Below are positions 8,649-17,167 of a stretch of 64,000 nucleotides of DNA, in pieces. The stretch is from assembly GCA_039915945.1 (NCBI GenBank), contig JBDSMH010000049.1, forward strand, positions 39,004 through 103,003. The letters are read 5' to 3'. The position numbers and the translations under genes were made by a program. The stretch's first letter is position 1, and every line of letters starts with the position of its first letter. Source of the stretch: DATLFA01 sp039915945. Lineage in GTDB: Bacteria; Actinomycetota; Acidimicrobiia; Acidimicrobiales; WLNW01. The notes under the pieces are model-generated. The model was not told where the DNA came from and made no database searches. It was given only the letters and a program-made list of their open reading frames with translations.

Positions 8649-9214
8649 GAGGCCTCGCCGTTGACCGGCAGCGAAAGCCCGTCAGCGCTGATTGCATCGG
8701 AGCTGAGCGGATCGGCACCACGAAGCGCGCCGGCCAACGTCACGATCTCGCGACCCGCCGGGCCGAGCTGGCGTTGCGTGATGTGCTCGATGATGGTCGT
8801 GACCTCAGGACCCGACGAGACCAGCCCCGCCCACAGCAGGTAGCCGGCAATGAACCCGATCACGTGATCGCCGAGCTCTTCTCGATGCACGATCAGCTTG
8901 TGGTTCGCCTGGAGGAAACGCCGTGTCTCTTCGAACAGCGCGTGCAGTAAGTCGGCGCCGTCATCCGCACCGTCGAACGGCCAATGGCGCCACGACACAC
9001 CGAGCTCGTCGTAGTTGTGGAGGTTGTGCGGCAGCGGACTGAGCGAGATGACACAGTTGAAGCGCTGCTCGCGTATCCAGATGATCTCTTCTTGGCGGCG
9101 CACCCGACGATGGTTGGTGCCGTACCCGCCGGGTCGCTCACAGATCGCGATCTTGTTCTTCAGTACCCACGTGAAATGCCGCGGAGGTATACCGAGTGCC
9201 CATTTGCCTCTCAT
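8645..9214 (-). CDS. Dual-specificity-phosphatase-like protein without catalytic Cys/Arg
   Basis: This 189-residue gene lies between folP and folB and is coupled to folB by a 4-bp overlap. The chain begins MRGKWALGIPPRHFTWV, then RVRRQEEIIWI, CVISLSPLPHNLHNYDE and HWPFDGADD. This is the order of strands and helices seen in dual-specificity protein phosphatases. At the expected HCx5R phosphate loop the sequence reads VHREELGDHVIGFIAGYLLW: the nucleophilic Cys and the loop Arg are both absent. It is therefore probably a non-catalytic PTP-fold binder, which is inference. Start 9214 was preferred over an in-frame start 18 codons upstream because that would overlap folP. No better-known family was recognised. 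Confidence 0.7.
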   Translation of the reverse strand: MRGKWALGIPPRHFTWVLKNKIAICERPGGYGTNHRRVRRQEEIIWIREQRFNCVISLSPLPHNLHNYDELGVSWRHWPFDGADDGADLLHALFEETRRFLQANHKLIVHREELGDHVIGFIAGYLLWAGLVSSGPEVTTIIEHITQRQLGPAGREIVTLAGALRGADPLSSDAISADGLSLPVNGEAS

Positions 9215-9251
9215 GTATGCCCGCCCTGCTGCCCGCGTTCCATCAGATACC

Positions 9252-10058
9252 TCACACCGCTGCCGCAACCACTCGGGCGGCGTGAACAGTCATCCGTACG
9301 TCGTGCACTCGCACCATTGTCGCGCCGCCGATGATCGCCGTCGTCGTCGCAGCCAGAGATCCTTCGCGACGATCGTCGCTGTCGACGCGCTCGACACGGT
9401 CGCTGGCCGCCAGCAACTCGCCCAAGAATCGTTTGCGGCTGGCACCGACGCAGACCGGATAGCCGAGCGCCACCACCGAGTCGAGATGGGCCAACAGTTC
9501 GAGATTGTGGGCGGTCGTCTTGCCGAAACCGATGCCCGGATCGAGCCAGATCTCGCCGACACCGACACGCTCTGCCCTCACCGCCGCGTCCGCGAGGTGG
9601 CGGCACACCTCGCCGACGACATCGTCGTAGTGCGCCTGGCCTTGCATCGACTTGGGGTCGCCTTTGCGGTGCATTGCGATCCAGCCGACGGCCAACTCGG
9701 CGGCAACGTCTTCGAGCGACGCCGACACGTCGTTGATGAGCGAGGCGCCCGCAGCGACCGCCGCGCGCGCTACCTGCGCCTTGGTGGTGTCGATCGACAG
9801 CCGCACACCGAGCGGAGCCAATCCTTGGATCACCGGTAGCACGCGCGCGAGTTCGGTCTCGGCATCGACCGCATCGGCGCCCGGGCGAGTCGACTCGCCC
9901 CCGATGTCGAGGACGTCCGCGCCCTCCGCCGCCAGTTGACGACCATGTTCGATCGCGGCCGCAGCCGAGTAGTAGCGCCCGCCGTCGGAGAACGAATCGG
10001 GCGTCACGTTGACGATTCCCATGACCAACGGGTGCACGCTGCGCAGCGTAGTAGCCAA
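9252..10058 (-). CDS. folP: Dihydropteroate synthase
   Basis: Condenses the pterin pyrophosphate with p-aminobenzoate to give dihydropteroate. The 268-residue TIM-barrel protein carries the two Prosite-type DHPS signatures MGIVNVTPDSFSDGG near the N terminus and IGGESTRPGADAV at about residues 52-64. Later it has DPGIGFGKT and the GASRKRFLG loop. It lies 58 bp after folE and 37 bp before the phosphatase-like gene. It is the usual sulfonamide target; the conserved loops look normal. Confidence 0.95.
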   Translation of the reverse strand: MATTLRSVHPLVMGIVNVTPDSFSDGGRYYSAAAAIEHGRQLAAEGADVLDIGGESTRPGADAVDAETELARVLPVIQGLAPLGVRLSIDTTKAQVARAAVAAGASLINDVSASLEDVAAELAVGWIAMHRKGDPKSMQGQAHYDDVVGEVCRHLADAAVRAERVGVGEIWLDPGIGFGKTTAHNLELLAHLDSVVALGYPVCVGASRKRFLGELLAASDRVERVDSDDRREGSLAATTTAIIGGATMVRVHDVRMTVHAARVVAAAV

Positions 10059-10116
10059 AAGACGGCAATACCGCGGGTCGCGCGCGCCCGAGCGTCGCCC
10101 TCAGCGGACAACGCGC

Positions 10117-10710
10117 TCAGTTGCGGGTGAGGAAGCGCATGACTTCGGCGCGCGACGCGACGCTGTCGCGGAAGAGCCCGTGGACCGCGGACGTCACCGT
10201 CGACGCTCCTGGCTTGCGGATGCCGCGCATCGACATGCAGAGGTGCTCGGCTTCGATCACCACGAGTACCGCCTGCGGCTTGAGGGTGTCGTCGATGGCT
10301 TGAGCCACCTGCTTGGTCAGCCGTTCTTGCACCTGGGGCCGCCGCGCGTAGGAGTCGACCAACCGCGCCAACTTCGACAGACCCGTGATCTTGCCTTCGC
10401 CGTTGGGGATGTACGCGACGTGGGCCTTGCCCATGAACGGCACCAGATGGTGCTCGCACAACGAGTACAGCGGGATGTCGCGGACCATCACCATCTCGTC
10501 GTGGTCGGCTTCGAAGGTCTTTTGCAAGTGGATGGTGGGGTCCTCCCGCAGGCCCGAGCACACCTCCGCGTAAAAGCGAGCGACCCGGGCCGGCGTGTCG
10601 AGGAGACCGTCACGGTCGACGTCTTCGCCGATGGCTTCGAGGATTTCCTTGACTGCTCGCTCGATCTTGGCCATCGCCTCGGGGGGCAGTTCCGGTACGG
10701 CGGGTGTCAT
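10117..10710 (-). CDS. folE: GTP cyclohydrolase I
   Basis: Zn enzyme making dihydroneopterin triphosphate from GTP, the entry step to folate. The 197-residue protein contains LYSLCEHHLVPFMGKAHVAY (zinc Cys and His), KITGLSKLARLVDSYARRPQ and EAEHLCMSMRGIRKPGA, all canonical. It starts 9 bp after the hpt stop. In many actinobacteria ftsH lies between hpt and folE; here there is no room for it. Confidence 0.96.
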   Translation of the reverse strand: MTPAVPELPPEAMAKIERAVKEILEAIGEDVDRDGLLDTPARVARFYAEVCSGLREDPTIHLQKTFEADHDEMVMVRDIPLYSLCEHHLVPFMGKAHVAYIPNGEGKITGLSKLARLVDSYARRPQVQERLTKQVAQAIDDTLKPQAVLVVIEAEHLCMSMRGIRKPGASTVTSAVHGLFRDSVASRAEVMRFLTRN

Positions 10711-10719
10711 TCCGTTCTC

Positions 10720-11304
10720 CTAGCGTGAGGTTGATCCCTCGGCCACGCCCGTGGCCGGGGGCAGATACGCGCAGATGTCGCTGACGTTGCGGAATCGCTC
10801 GCCCGCGTCGAGGCCGTAGCCCACCACGAACTCGTCACCAATCGTGAATCCGATGTAGCGGACCTCGTCGGCCAGCTTGGGATTCTTCTGGCGAGCGGCC
10901 CGCGAGAGCAGCGCGCACACCTCGAGGCTGGCCGGGTTGCGAGCCAACAGATTGCGCCGCAGGTACGACAACGTCAGCCCGCTGTCGACGACGTCTTCGA
11001 CGATCAGGACGTCACGCCCGCCGAGATCGATGTCGAGGTCCTTGACGATGCGGACCACGCCGCTGGTGCGGGTGGAGTTGCCGTAGGACGACACGGCCAT
11101 GAAGTCGACTTCGAGCGGACGATCGATCGTCCGCGCGAGATCGCCCATGAACATGAACGCGCCCTTGAGGACACAGACGAGCAGCGGACTGCGCCCCTCG
11201 TAGTCACGCGTGATCTCGGCGCCGAGCTCGTGCACCCGCGCTTGCACCTGCTCGTGGCTGATGAGGACTGTGCCCAACTCGGGGGCTGTTGCGCGCCAGT
11301 TCAT
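10720..11304 (-). CDS. hpt: Hypoxanthine (guanine) phosphoribosyltransferase
   Basis: Salvages hypoxanthine or guanine with PRPP to IMP or GMP. The 194-residue product has the flexible-loop segment SSYGNSTRTSGVV, the PRPP motif VLIVEDVVDSGLTL and the base-recognition end FVVGYGLDAGERFRN. The ATG at 11304 gives the normal family length; the long upstream in-frame extension into tilS is shadow sequence. tilS ends 11 bp upstream, the usual tilS-hpt pair. Confidence 0.95.
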   Translation of the reverse strand: MNWRATAPELGTVLISHEQVQARVHELGAEITRDYEGRSPLLVCVLKGAFMFMGDLARTIDRPLEVDFMAVSSYGNSTRTSGVVRIVKDLDIDLGGRDVLIVEDVVDSGLTLSYLRRNLLARNPASLEVCALLSRAARQKNPKLADEVRYIGFTIGDEFVVGYGLDAGERFRNVSDICAYLPPATGVAEGSTSR

Positions 11305-11315
11305 GGTGGGTGACC

Positions 11316-12230
11316 CTATCGAGCCGTCGTCACGTGCAGGCGATTGTGCGACCGCGCGACGCGCCATCCGCCCTCGATCTCGGTCGCGACCGCCGCACCC
11401 CGTGCGACATCGAGTACCCGGTCGAGCGCGGCGGCGCTGGGCGGATGCTCGCTGCCGGTCTCTGCCCGCAACCACCGTCGGGCGGCCCACCGTGCCAGTG
11501 CGACCGGCGCCGCGGCGAGGGCGCGAGCGTCGCCCGCGTCGAGCGCATCGGTGAGTGCATCGAGCGCGTCGACCGCATCGGCGGCCAGGGCGCCCTGCCG
11601 GCACAGCACGGGCACGAGATCGCGTGCGGCGATGTCGTCGAGCAACGGCAGCAACTCGTGACGGATGCGCACACGCGTGAACGAAGGATCGTGATTCATC
11701 GGATCGTCGATGGCCTCGAGGTCGAGCGCGGCGCACAGTTCGTGGGTCTCGTGGCGGCGTAGATCGAGCAACGGGCGGCGCGCCCCGCTTGTAGAACCCT
11801 CGCGGCGCATTCCTGTGAGGCCGCCCACACCCGCGCCGCGCAGCATGTTGATGAGGATCGTCTCGGCTTGATCGTCGGCCGTATGGCCGAGCAGAACATC
11901 GTCGGGCAGCGCGTCGTAGCGAGCCGCCCGGGCCCGCGCTTCGAGATTGGGCCCGGCGGCCAACTCGATGCGCTCGCTGCGGAATCGCGCGCCGAAGCGA
12001 GCCGCCGCGGCAGCGACGATGTCGGCTTCACCGGCGGAACCCGCGCGCAGTCCGTGATCGACATGGATCGCCGTCACCGAACACCCCGCGGCGACCGCCA
12101 GCACCAGAAGGGCCAACGAATCCGCGCCACCGGAGACGGCACAGTTCACCGCAGTGCCGGCCGGAGGAAACGAGCAGCGAGCGAGCAGCGCCGCTACACG
12201 GGAATCGGGCTCGTGACTCGGTCGATCCAT
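11316..12230 (-). CDS. tilS: tRNA(Ile)-lysidine synthetase
   Basis: Modifies C34 of tRNA-Ile(CAU) to lysidine so that it reads AUA. The PP-loop motif SGGADSLALL is followed by HVDHGLRAGS and GHTADDQAETILINMLRGAG, then RPLLDLRRHE, as in TilS. About 304 residues from the ATG at 12230 is typical of the short actinobacterial form, which lacks much of the C-terminal tRNA-binding region. An ATG-like start at 12284 is possible but deepens the overlap with the upstream metalloprotease gene, already 37 bp. Confidence 0.92.
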   Translation of the reverse strand: MDRPSHEPDSRVAALLARCSFPPAGTAVNCAVSGGADSLALLVLAVAAGCSVTAIHVDHGLRAGSAGEADIVAAAAARFGARFRSERIELAAGPNLEARARAARYDALPDDVLLGHTADDQAETILINMLRGAGVGGLTGMRREGSTSGARRPLLDLRRHETHELCAALDLEAIDDPMNHDPSFTRVRIRHELLPLLDDIAARDLVPVLCRQGALAADAVDALDALTDALDAGDARALAAAPVALARWAARRWLRAETGSEHPPSAAALDRVLDVARGAAVATEIEGGWRVARSHNRLHVTTAR

Positions 12231-13264
12231 AGCTGCGGTTGTCGAATCTCGAGGATCGTCGGTAGGTGGTCGGGCGATTGCCATGCCGTGTCGAGCAAGG
12301 TGGATCCGCCGGCCGTCTCGACCGCCAGGATGAACTGCTCGCCTTGCGCGTATTGCTGCATTTTGGCGTCGAGACCGACGAGACGTTGCAACAATTTGAC
12401 GAGACCGCGAGTCTCTTGGCGCCGTTGCTTGAGCACACGCGAAAATCGCGGGGCACTGGGGATCAGGTCCGCGCCCGCGCGGTCCATGGTGATATCGCCG
12501 TGGCCCTCGAGAAGGCTCATCATGCCGCCGATGCGTTCGAGCGCAGCGCGCTGTTCGGGGGTTGCGAGCAGACCCATCACGCCGCCGTCGGCCATGGGGT
12601 CTTCGCCGGCCTTCTTCTTTTCTCGCACGGTGTGAAAGGCGTCGACCAGTCGTTGGGTGTCAGGCTCGACGTTTTCGAGTAGTTGATCGACGAGCGACAA
12701 GAAGTGCTGACGCAACCACGGCACGCCGGTGAACTGCGCGCGATGCGTGGTCTCGTGCAGCGCCAGCCACAGCCGGAACTCGCGCGGTGGGAACGCATAG
12801 CGGCGCTCCATCGCGGCCACGTTGGGACCGACGTAGTACACGATGTCCTGCAGGTGCGGGTCTTCTTCTTCGACGACGAGAAGGTCGTACTGACCCAGCA
12901 CACGCGTCGACATCCAACCGAGCATCACACCGAGCTCGATGCCGCTGACGCGCCGAGCAACCGGCGAGAGGCGGCTGCCGCTGACCTTTGGTTCCATTTT
13001 TTCGAGCAGAGGCCGCAGCAATCGACGGAACGACGCGACGTTCGCGTCGACCCACATCGCCCGATCGGCCACTTGGGCCCGGGCCGGCCCGGCCAACGAA
13101 CGAAGGCCGGTTTCGGCGGCGACGAGCTCTTCGGCTTGCGCAGTCAGTTCGGCGAAGTCCGATTCGAGCGTTGGATCATTGCGAGCGGCGTGGGCGAAGG
13201 GCTTGCGGGCACCGGCGCGCGTCGCCACCTTGCGGGCGAGCTCCCAATCGACAGTGGACGCCAC
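12194..13264 (-). CDS. DUF2342 zinc-dependent metalloprotease
   Basis: The 356-residue protein contains HETTH (gluzincin-like zinc helix, about residue 165), in LALHETTHRAQFTGVPWL, and the downstream DPMADGGVMGLLA and LEGHGDITMD segments. This pattern marks the DUF2342 family annotated as a zinc-dependent metalloprotease or F420-biosynthesis-associated protein. It contains no signal peptide, so it is probably cytosolic. It heads the tilS-hpt-folate operon, as in mycobacteria (Rv3626c from memory). Substrate and true role are unknown. Confidence 0.88.
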   Translation of the reverse strand: MASTVDWELARKVATRAGARKPFAHAARNDPTLESDFAELTAQAEELVAAETGLRSLAGPARAQVADRAMWVDANVASFRRLLRPLLEKMEPKVSGSRLSPVARRVSGIELGVMLGWMSTRVLGQYDLLVVEEEDPHLQDIVYYVGPNVAAMERRYAFPPREFRLWLALHETTHRAQFTGVPWLRQHFLSLVDQLLENVEPDTQRLVDAFHTVREKKKAGEDPMADGGVMGLLATPEQRAALERIGGMMSLLEGHGDITMDRAGADLIPSAPRFSRVLKQRRQETRGLVKLLQRLVGLDAKMQQYAQGEQFILAVETAGGSTLLDTAWQSPDHLPTILEIRQPQLWIDRVTSPIPV

Positions 13265-13275
13265 GTCGGGCCGAA

Positions 13276-13413
13276 CTACTGCTGCTTCTTGGGATAACGC
13301 TGCGAACTCACCTGCTTGAAGTACCCGACAACGGTGGCGAGGAGACCCAACACCGCCATCGCGGTCAGCGGGACAGCCAGCCAGTAGTGCCAGACGACGG
13401 CAGCAAGACTCAT
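13276..13413 (-). CDS. Small single-pass membrane protein, 45 aa
   Basis: Starting at an ATG at 13413 the product is 45 residues: a short N terminus, one or two hydrophobic helices (WLAVPLTAMAVLGLLATVVG) and a basic tail ending YPKKQQ. It lies 11 bp upstream of the metalloprotease start and 14 bp after rsrA, so it is within the same transcription direction. The longer in-frame extension overlaps rsrA and is arginine-rich shadow. The function is unknown. Confidence 0.6.
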   Translation of the reverse strand: MSLAAVVWHYWLAVPLTAMAVLGLLATVVGYFKQVSSQRYPKKQQ

Positions 13414-13427
13414 GGGCAGCAGGATAG

Positions 13428-13679
13428 TCAGTCTTGCTCGGTCTCCATCAGCCGGGCGATGCGCAGCCGCAGCGCCTCGGGTACCCGGTCCTGCACCCGG
13501 CACACGATCACCTGGCGCAACTCGACCTCGAAGTCGAAGGCCCCCAGACACGTCGTACAGCCATCGAGGTGGGCCTTGATCAGCGCCCGTCGATCGTCGG
13601 TGAGTTCACCGTCGAGGAAGTGGTAGAGGACCTGAAGTGCGTCCTCACACGGATCGGACATGCGGGAGGGTTCGGTCAT
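13428..13679 (-). CDS. rsrA: Zinc-binding anti-sigma factor, RsrA type
   Basis: The 83-residue protein has an N-terminal Cys (SDPCEDALQ) and the ZAS motif HLDGCTTC (H-x3-C-x2-C), the zinc/redox switch of RsrA-type anti-sigma factors. These bind SigR and release it when thiols are oxidised. It lies 13 bp downstream of the sigma gene, the normal sigR-rsrA operon order. No membrane segment is present, which fits a cytosolic redox sensor. Confidence 0.88.
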   Translation of the reverse strand: MTEPSRMSDPCEDALQVLYHFLDGELTDDRRALIKAHLDGCTTCLGAFDFEVELRQVIVCRVQDRVPEALRLRIARLMETEQD

Positions 13680-13692
13680 AGGGAGGGGTCCA

Positions 13693-14274
13693 TCAATCGT
13701 CGCTAGCGCCGTCGACGCTCGTCAAATGCCGTGACTTCGCGAACTCGTACAACTGCCGTTGTAGCGCCTTTCTTCCCCGATGCAGCCGACTCATGACCGT
13801 GCCGATGGGAATATCCAGGATTTCGGCGATCTCCTTGTAGGAAAAGCCCTCGACATCGGACAGCAGGACCGCCATGCGGAACTGCTCGGGCAGCGATTCG
13901 ACGGCCTCTTTGACCTCGGCATCGCTGAACCAGTCGAGCAACTCGTCTTCGGCGCTGCGACCAGCGGCAGCGGCCTCGAGCCCACCCAGGCGGCGGTAGA
14001 GGTAGAGATCCTCGATCTCGTCGATATCGGTCTCGTCGGGGCGCCGTTTCTTGGATCGGTAACTGTTGATGAACGTGTTGGTCAAGATGCGATAGAGCCA
14101 CGCCCGCAAATTGGTGCCCTCTTCGAAACCCCCGTAGGCGCGGTAGGCCTTGAGATAGGTCTCCTGGACCAGATCTTCGGCATCGGCGGGGTTGTGCGTC
14201 AGGCGCAGGGCGGCCGTATACAGCGCGTCCATGTACTGCATGGCCTGATCGCTGAACTTCGTCTTGTCGGCCAT
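13693..14274 (-). CDS. sigR: ECF sigma factor, SigR/SigH type
   Basis: Redox-stress ECF sigma factor of 193 residues. Region 2 shows MQYMDALYTAALRLTHNPAD, DLVQETYLKAYR and LRAWLYRILTNTFINSYR; region 4 shows LPEQFRMAVLLSDVEGFSY and the HTH IAEILDIPIGTVMSRLHRGR. It closely resembles Streptomyces SigR and mycobacterial SigH. Start 14274 (MADKTKF) is preferred; an upstream extension runs towards the tRNA. The rsrA gene follows. Two SigR-like promoter matches lie upstream of the intervening tRNA-Thr, suggesting autoregulation. Confidence 0.93.
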   Translation of the reverse strand: MADKTKFSDQAMQYMDALYTAALRLTHNPADAEDLVQETYLKAYRAYGGFEEGTNLRAWLYRILTNTFINSYRSKKRRPDETDIDEIEDLYLYRRLGGLEAAAAGRSAEDELLDWFSDAEVKEAVESLPEQFRMAVLLSDVEGFSYKEIAEILDIPIGTVMSRLHRGRKALQRQLYEFAKSRHLTSVDGASDD

Positions 14275-14325
14275 CGGCGCCTGATCTATCACATGGGCGG
14301 CGGATTTCGACCACAGAGAGCGATA

Positions 14326-14401
14326 TGGAGCCCGAGCGGGGAGTCGAACCCCGGACCTATTCATTACGAGTGAATCGCTCTGCCGACTGAGCTACCCGGG
14401 C
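14326..14401 (-). tRNA. tRNA-Thr (anticodon CGT)
   Basis: The minus strand folds into a full cloverleaf: acceptor GCCCGGG with CTCGGGC, D arm GCTCAGTCGGCAGAGC, anticodon stem ATTCA/TGAAT around loop CTCGTAA (anticodon CGT, codon ACG) and T arm CGGGG-TTCGACT-CCCCG. The discriminator is T and a CCA is encoded at 14328-14326. It lies just upstream of sigR on the same strand. Confidence 0.95.
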
Positions 14402-14421
14402 AACTCCGCAAAAGATAGCGG

Positions 14422-14451
14422 CCAACGCGGCCAGTGAGGCGAGCGATTCCC
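14422..14451 (-). promoter_or_regulatory. SigR-like promoter upstream of tRNA-Thr and sigR
   Basis: Minus-strand GGGAAT (14451-14446), a 19-bp spacer and GTTGG (14426-14422) match the SigR/SigH pattern GGGAAT-N16-19-GTT. Transcription would start just before the tRNA-Thr 5' end and could run into sigR. A second match, GGGAAC-N16-GTT (14477-14453), lies just upstream. Confidence 0.4.
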
Positions 14452-14492
14452 AAACACCCTTTCCGCACCGTGTTCCCAAACACCCTTTCCGC
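14447..14492. repeat. Two direct 20-bp repeats, 26-bp period
   Basis: The 20-mer ttcccaaacaccctttccgc occurs at 14447-14466 and identically at 14473-14492. Each copy carries one GGGAA element on the minus strand, so the duplication also duplicates the SigR-like -35 box. It sits between tRNA-Thr and the plus-strand GGDEF-EAL gene. Confidence 0.85.
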
Positions 14493-14509
14493 CCTACCGT
14501 CCTGAGGCC

Positions 14510-17158
14510 GTGTGCCGTACCATGCGCATGCGCCTAACTTCGGCCAGCGGAGACACTGCACAGGTGGTTGCCGAAACATCTGAACCATCTCCTGATCTCG
14601 AGCCCGATCAGGCCACAGCGATTGTGTCTCGCGCGCCGATTGGTGTAGCCGAACTCGACTCCAACATGAATCTGCGGTGGGCCAACGACCTCTTCGCATC
14701 GATCGCGGGCTACGGCGTCGACGAAGACAATCCCCGCTTCGCGTTCGACTTCGTGCACCCGGGCGACCAAGGCCAACTCTTCGTGCCGCCGACCGAAGGC
14801 GTCGTCGTCGCGCGATGCCGCACCCGCGTCATCGACGGCGAGGTGCAAGGGGTGCGCATCACCCTCAAGCGTTCCGATCTTCAGAACACGACCATCGTCA
14901 TCGCATTCGTCGAGCCGCTCGACTCTCCGCAAGCGCCGATGTTGAGTGATCTCTACGAAGCGACCCGCAGCTACTCCGCGTTGTTCCAGAATCTCACCGA
15001 CATCGTTGCGGTGTGCGACGCCGACGGACACATCAAAATGGTGTTGCCCGGCACCGCGACCGTGCTCGGGTGGGATGCGCGTTCATTGAACGAACGGGTG
15101 CTCTGGGATTTCTGCCATCCCGACGAGATCGACCAGGCAAAAGCGGCGTTCGAGCTCATGACGCACATGCCGGGCGTGCCGATCACGCGCGAGTTCCGCA
15201 TGTTGCATGCCGCCGGCACATGGTGTTGGCTCAACCTCAAAGGCGTGAGCCTGCTCGGTGATCCGCAAATCGGCAGCGTCATCCTCATCGCCAACGACGT
15301 CACCGAACGCCGGCAGGCCGAAGCCTTGCAGCGCAACCAGAGCGAGATCTTCGAGCTCATCGCCTGCCGCGCCAAGATCGAGTTGATCCTGGCCCGCATC
15401 GCGCAGTTGGTCGAAGAAAACACCCAAGGTGCGCGCGCCGGCATCTTCGTGCTCGACGACGATCGCCTCAAGTTGGGTATCGCCCCGCGCGTACCGGCGC
15501 CGCTCGTCGACAGCATCGTGGGCACCGGTCGCCGCCGGTGGTTCGGTGCTATCCGCAGCGCACTCATCGAACAGCGGATGACTGTCGTCGAAGACACCAC
15601 GTCGAGTGAGTTGTACATCGCCCATCGACAGCTGCTCGAAGACGTAGGGATCCGTTCGTCGATCGCGGTGCCCATCGCCGACGACGACGAGTCGCTCGCC
15701 GGCGTGCTGAGCGTCTACTTCGACTCTCCCCGATACACGTCCGAAGGCGAACGCACCGTGGCGGAGAACGCGGCGCGGCTGGCGGCGATCGCACTACAGC
15801 GCCACCGCGCCGACGAGCGCCTGTCGCATCTCGCGCACCACGACAAGTTGACCAACTTGCCCAACCGCGCCCTGCTGCAAGAAAAGCTCGAAGACGGCAT
15901 TCGTTACGCCCGCCAGCACCGCTCGTCGGTCGCGGTCATGTTCCTCGATCTCGACAACTTCAAGATCGTCAACGACAGCTTCGGTCATGCCACCGGCGAT
16001 CAACTGTTGATCCGCTTTGCCGAGCGGCTGCGCACGCTGGTTCGCCCCAACGACATCCTCGGTCGCTTCGGCGGCGACGAGTTCGTGGTGTTGCTCGAAC
16101 ACGTGCAAAACGCCGAAGACGCCATTCCGGTCGCCGAGCGACTGCTCGAAGACCTCAAGCGCCCGTTCCACATCAAGGGCCGCAACGTCTTTCTCACCGT
16201 CAGTGTCGGCATCGCCGTGTCCAACAAAGGTCGCGACTCGGGCGAGATCCTGCTGCGCAACGCCGACTCGGCCATGTACAAGGCAAAGGGTCGCGGCCGG
16301 TCGCGCATCGAGGTCTTCGCGGACGCGCTGACCGCAACCGCGTCGGCCCGCCTGTTGCTCGAAGGTGACCTCCGCCAAGCGATCGAGCGCGAGCAGTTCA
16401 TCCTCCACTGGCAACCAAAGATCGCGCTCGACACCGGTCGCATCGTCAGCGCCGAGGCGTTGGTGCGGTGGGCCCATCCGACCCGCGGCATGCTCGAACC
16501 AGCCGAGTTCATCCACGTCGCCGAAGAACTCGAGATCATCGACGAGATCGGTCAGTGGGTGCTCGAAGAAGCGATCCGGCAGCGGATCGCCTGGGATGCC
16601 GAACACGGCGACGAAGCGCCGTGGTCGATCGCGGTCAACGTGTCGGCGCTACAACTCTCGGCGCCGCGCGCGGCCGAGACCGTCGCGATGGTGCTCGAAC
16701 GCTTCGACTGGCCGGCCGAGCGCCTCGTGCTCGAGCTCACCGAGAGCGTGCTCATGGACGAAGTATCCGAGGCCGCGCCGGTGTTGCTGCGCCTCAAAGA
16801 GAGCGGCATCCAGATCGCCATCGACGACTTCGGTACCGGCTATTCGTCGTTGTCGTACCTGCACCGGTTCCCCGTCGATCAGGTGAAGCTCGACAAGTCG
16901 TTCGTCGACAACATCAACTCCGATGGCGAAGGCTCCCCCATCGCCCGCGCGGTCATCAACATGGCGCACGCGCTGGGCATCAGTGTCACCGCCGAAGGCG
17001 TCGAGACCATCGAGCAAGCACGCGGGCTGCGCGTGCTCGGCTGCGAGCGCGCGCAAGGCTTCTTGTTCGGCCGCCCGGTCGCGGCAATCGAGTTCTCGGC
17101 ACTGTTGCGCAAGAAGCCCCGATTTGTCACGCTCGCCGAAGGCGTCACTGCCGCCTAG
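14510..17158 (+). CDS. PAS-PAS-GAF-GGDEF-EAL cyclic-di-GMP enzyme
   Basis: Cytosolic 882-residue signalling protein without membrane helices. Order: a PAS-like region (about 35-145), a second PAS with PAC tail ending NDVTERRQAE (about 150-270), GAF (about 280-420), GGDEF (about 430-590) with intact GGDEF at 521-525, and EAL (about 610-870) with EALVRW at 649-654. EAL-domain metal/catalytic motifs NVSA, ELTES, DDFGTGYSS, KLDKSF and TAEGVET are all present. Both c-di-GMP synthesis and breakdown are therefore possible. The GTG at 14510 lies 9 nt after a TACCGT box, favouring a leaderless start; an ATG at 14522 is an alternative. It is monocistronic. Confidence 0.93.
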   Translation: MCRTMRMRLTSASGDTAQVVAETSEPSPDLEPDQATAIVSRAPIGVAELDSNMNLRWANDLFASIAGYGVDEDNPRFAFDFVHPGDQGQLFVPPTEGVVVARCRTRVIDGEVQGVRITLKRSDLQNTTIVIAFVEPLDSPQAPMLSDLYEATRSYSALFQNLTDIVAVCDADGHIKMVLPGTATVLGWDARSLNERVLWDFCHPDEIDQAKAAFELMTHMPGVPITREFRMLHAAGTWCWLNLKGVSLLGDPQIGSVILIANDVTERRQAEALQRNQSEIFELIACRAKIELILARIAQLVEENTQGARAGIFVLDDDRLKLGIAPRVPAPLVDSIVGTGRRRWFGAIRSALIEQRMTVVEDTTSSELYIAHRQLLEDVGIRSSIAVPIADDDESLAGVLSVYFDSPRYTSEGERTVAENAARLAAIALQRHRADERLSHLAHHDKLTNLPNRALLQEKLEDGIRYARQHRSSVAVMFLDLDNFKIVNDSFGHATGDQLLIRFAERLRTLVRPNDILGRFGGDEFVVLLEHVQNAEDAIPVAERLLEDLKRPFHIKGRNVFLTVSVGIAVSNKGRDSGEILLRNADSAMYKAKGRGRSRIEVFADALTATASARLLLEGDLRQAIEREQFILHWQPKIALDTGRIVSAEALVRWAHPTRGMLEPAEFIHVAEELEIIDEIGQWVLEEAIRQRIAWDAEHGDEAPWSIAVNVSALQLSAPRAAETVAMVLERFDWPAERLVLELTESVLMDEVSEAAPVLLRLKESGIQIAIDDFGTGYSSLSYLHRFPVDQVKLDKSFVDNINSDGEGSPIARAVINMAHALGISVTAEGVETIEQARGLRVLGCERAQGFLFGRPVAAIEFSALLRKKPRFVTLAEGVTAA

Positions 17159-17167
17159 GTCGTGCAC

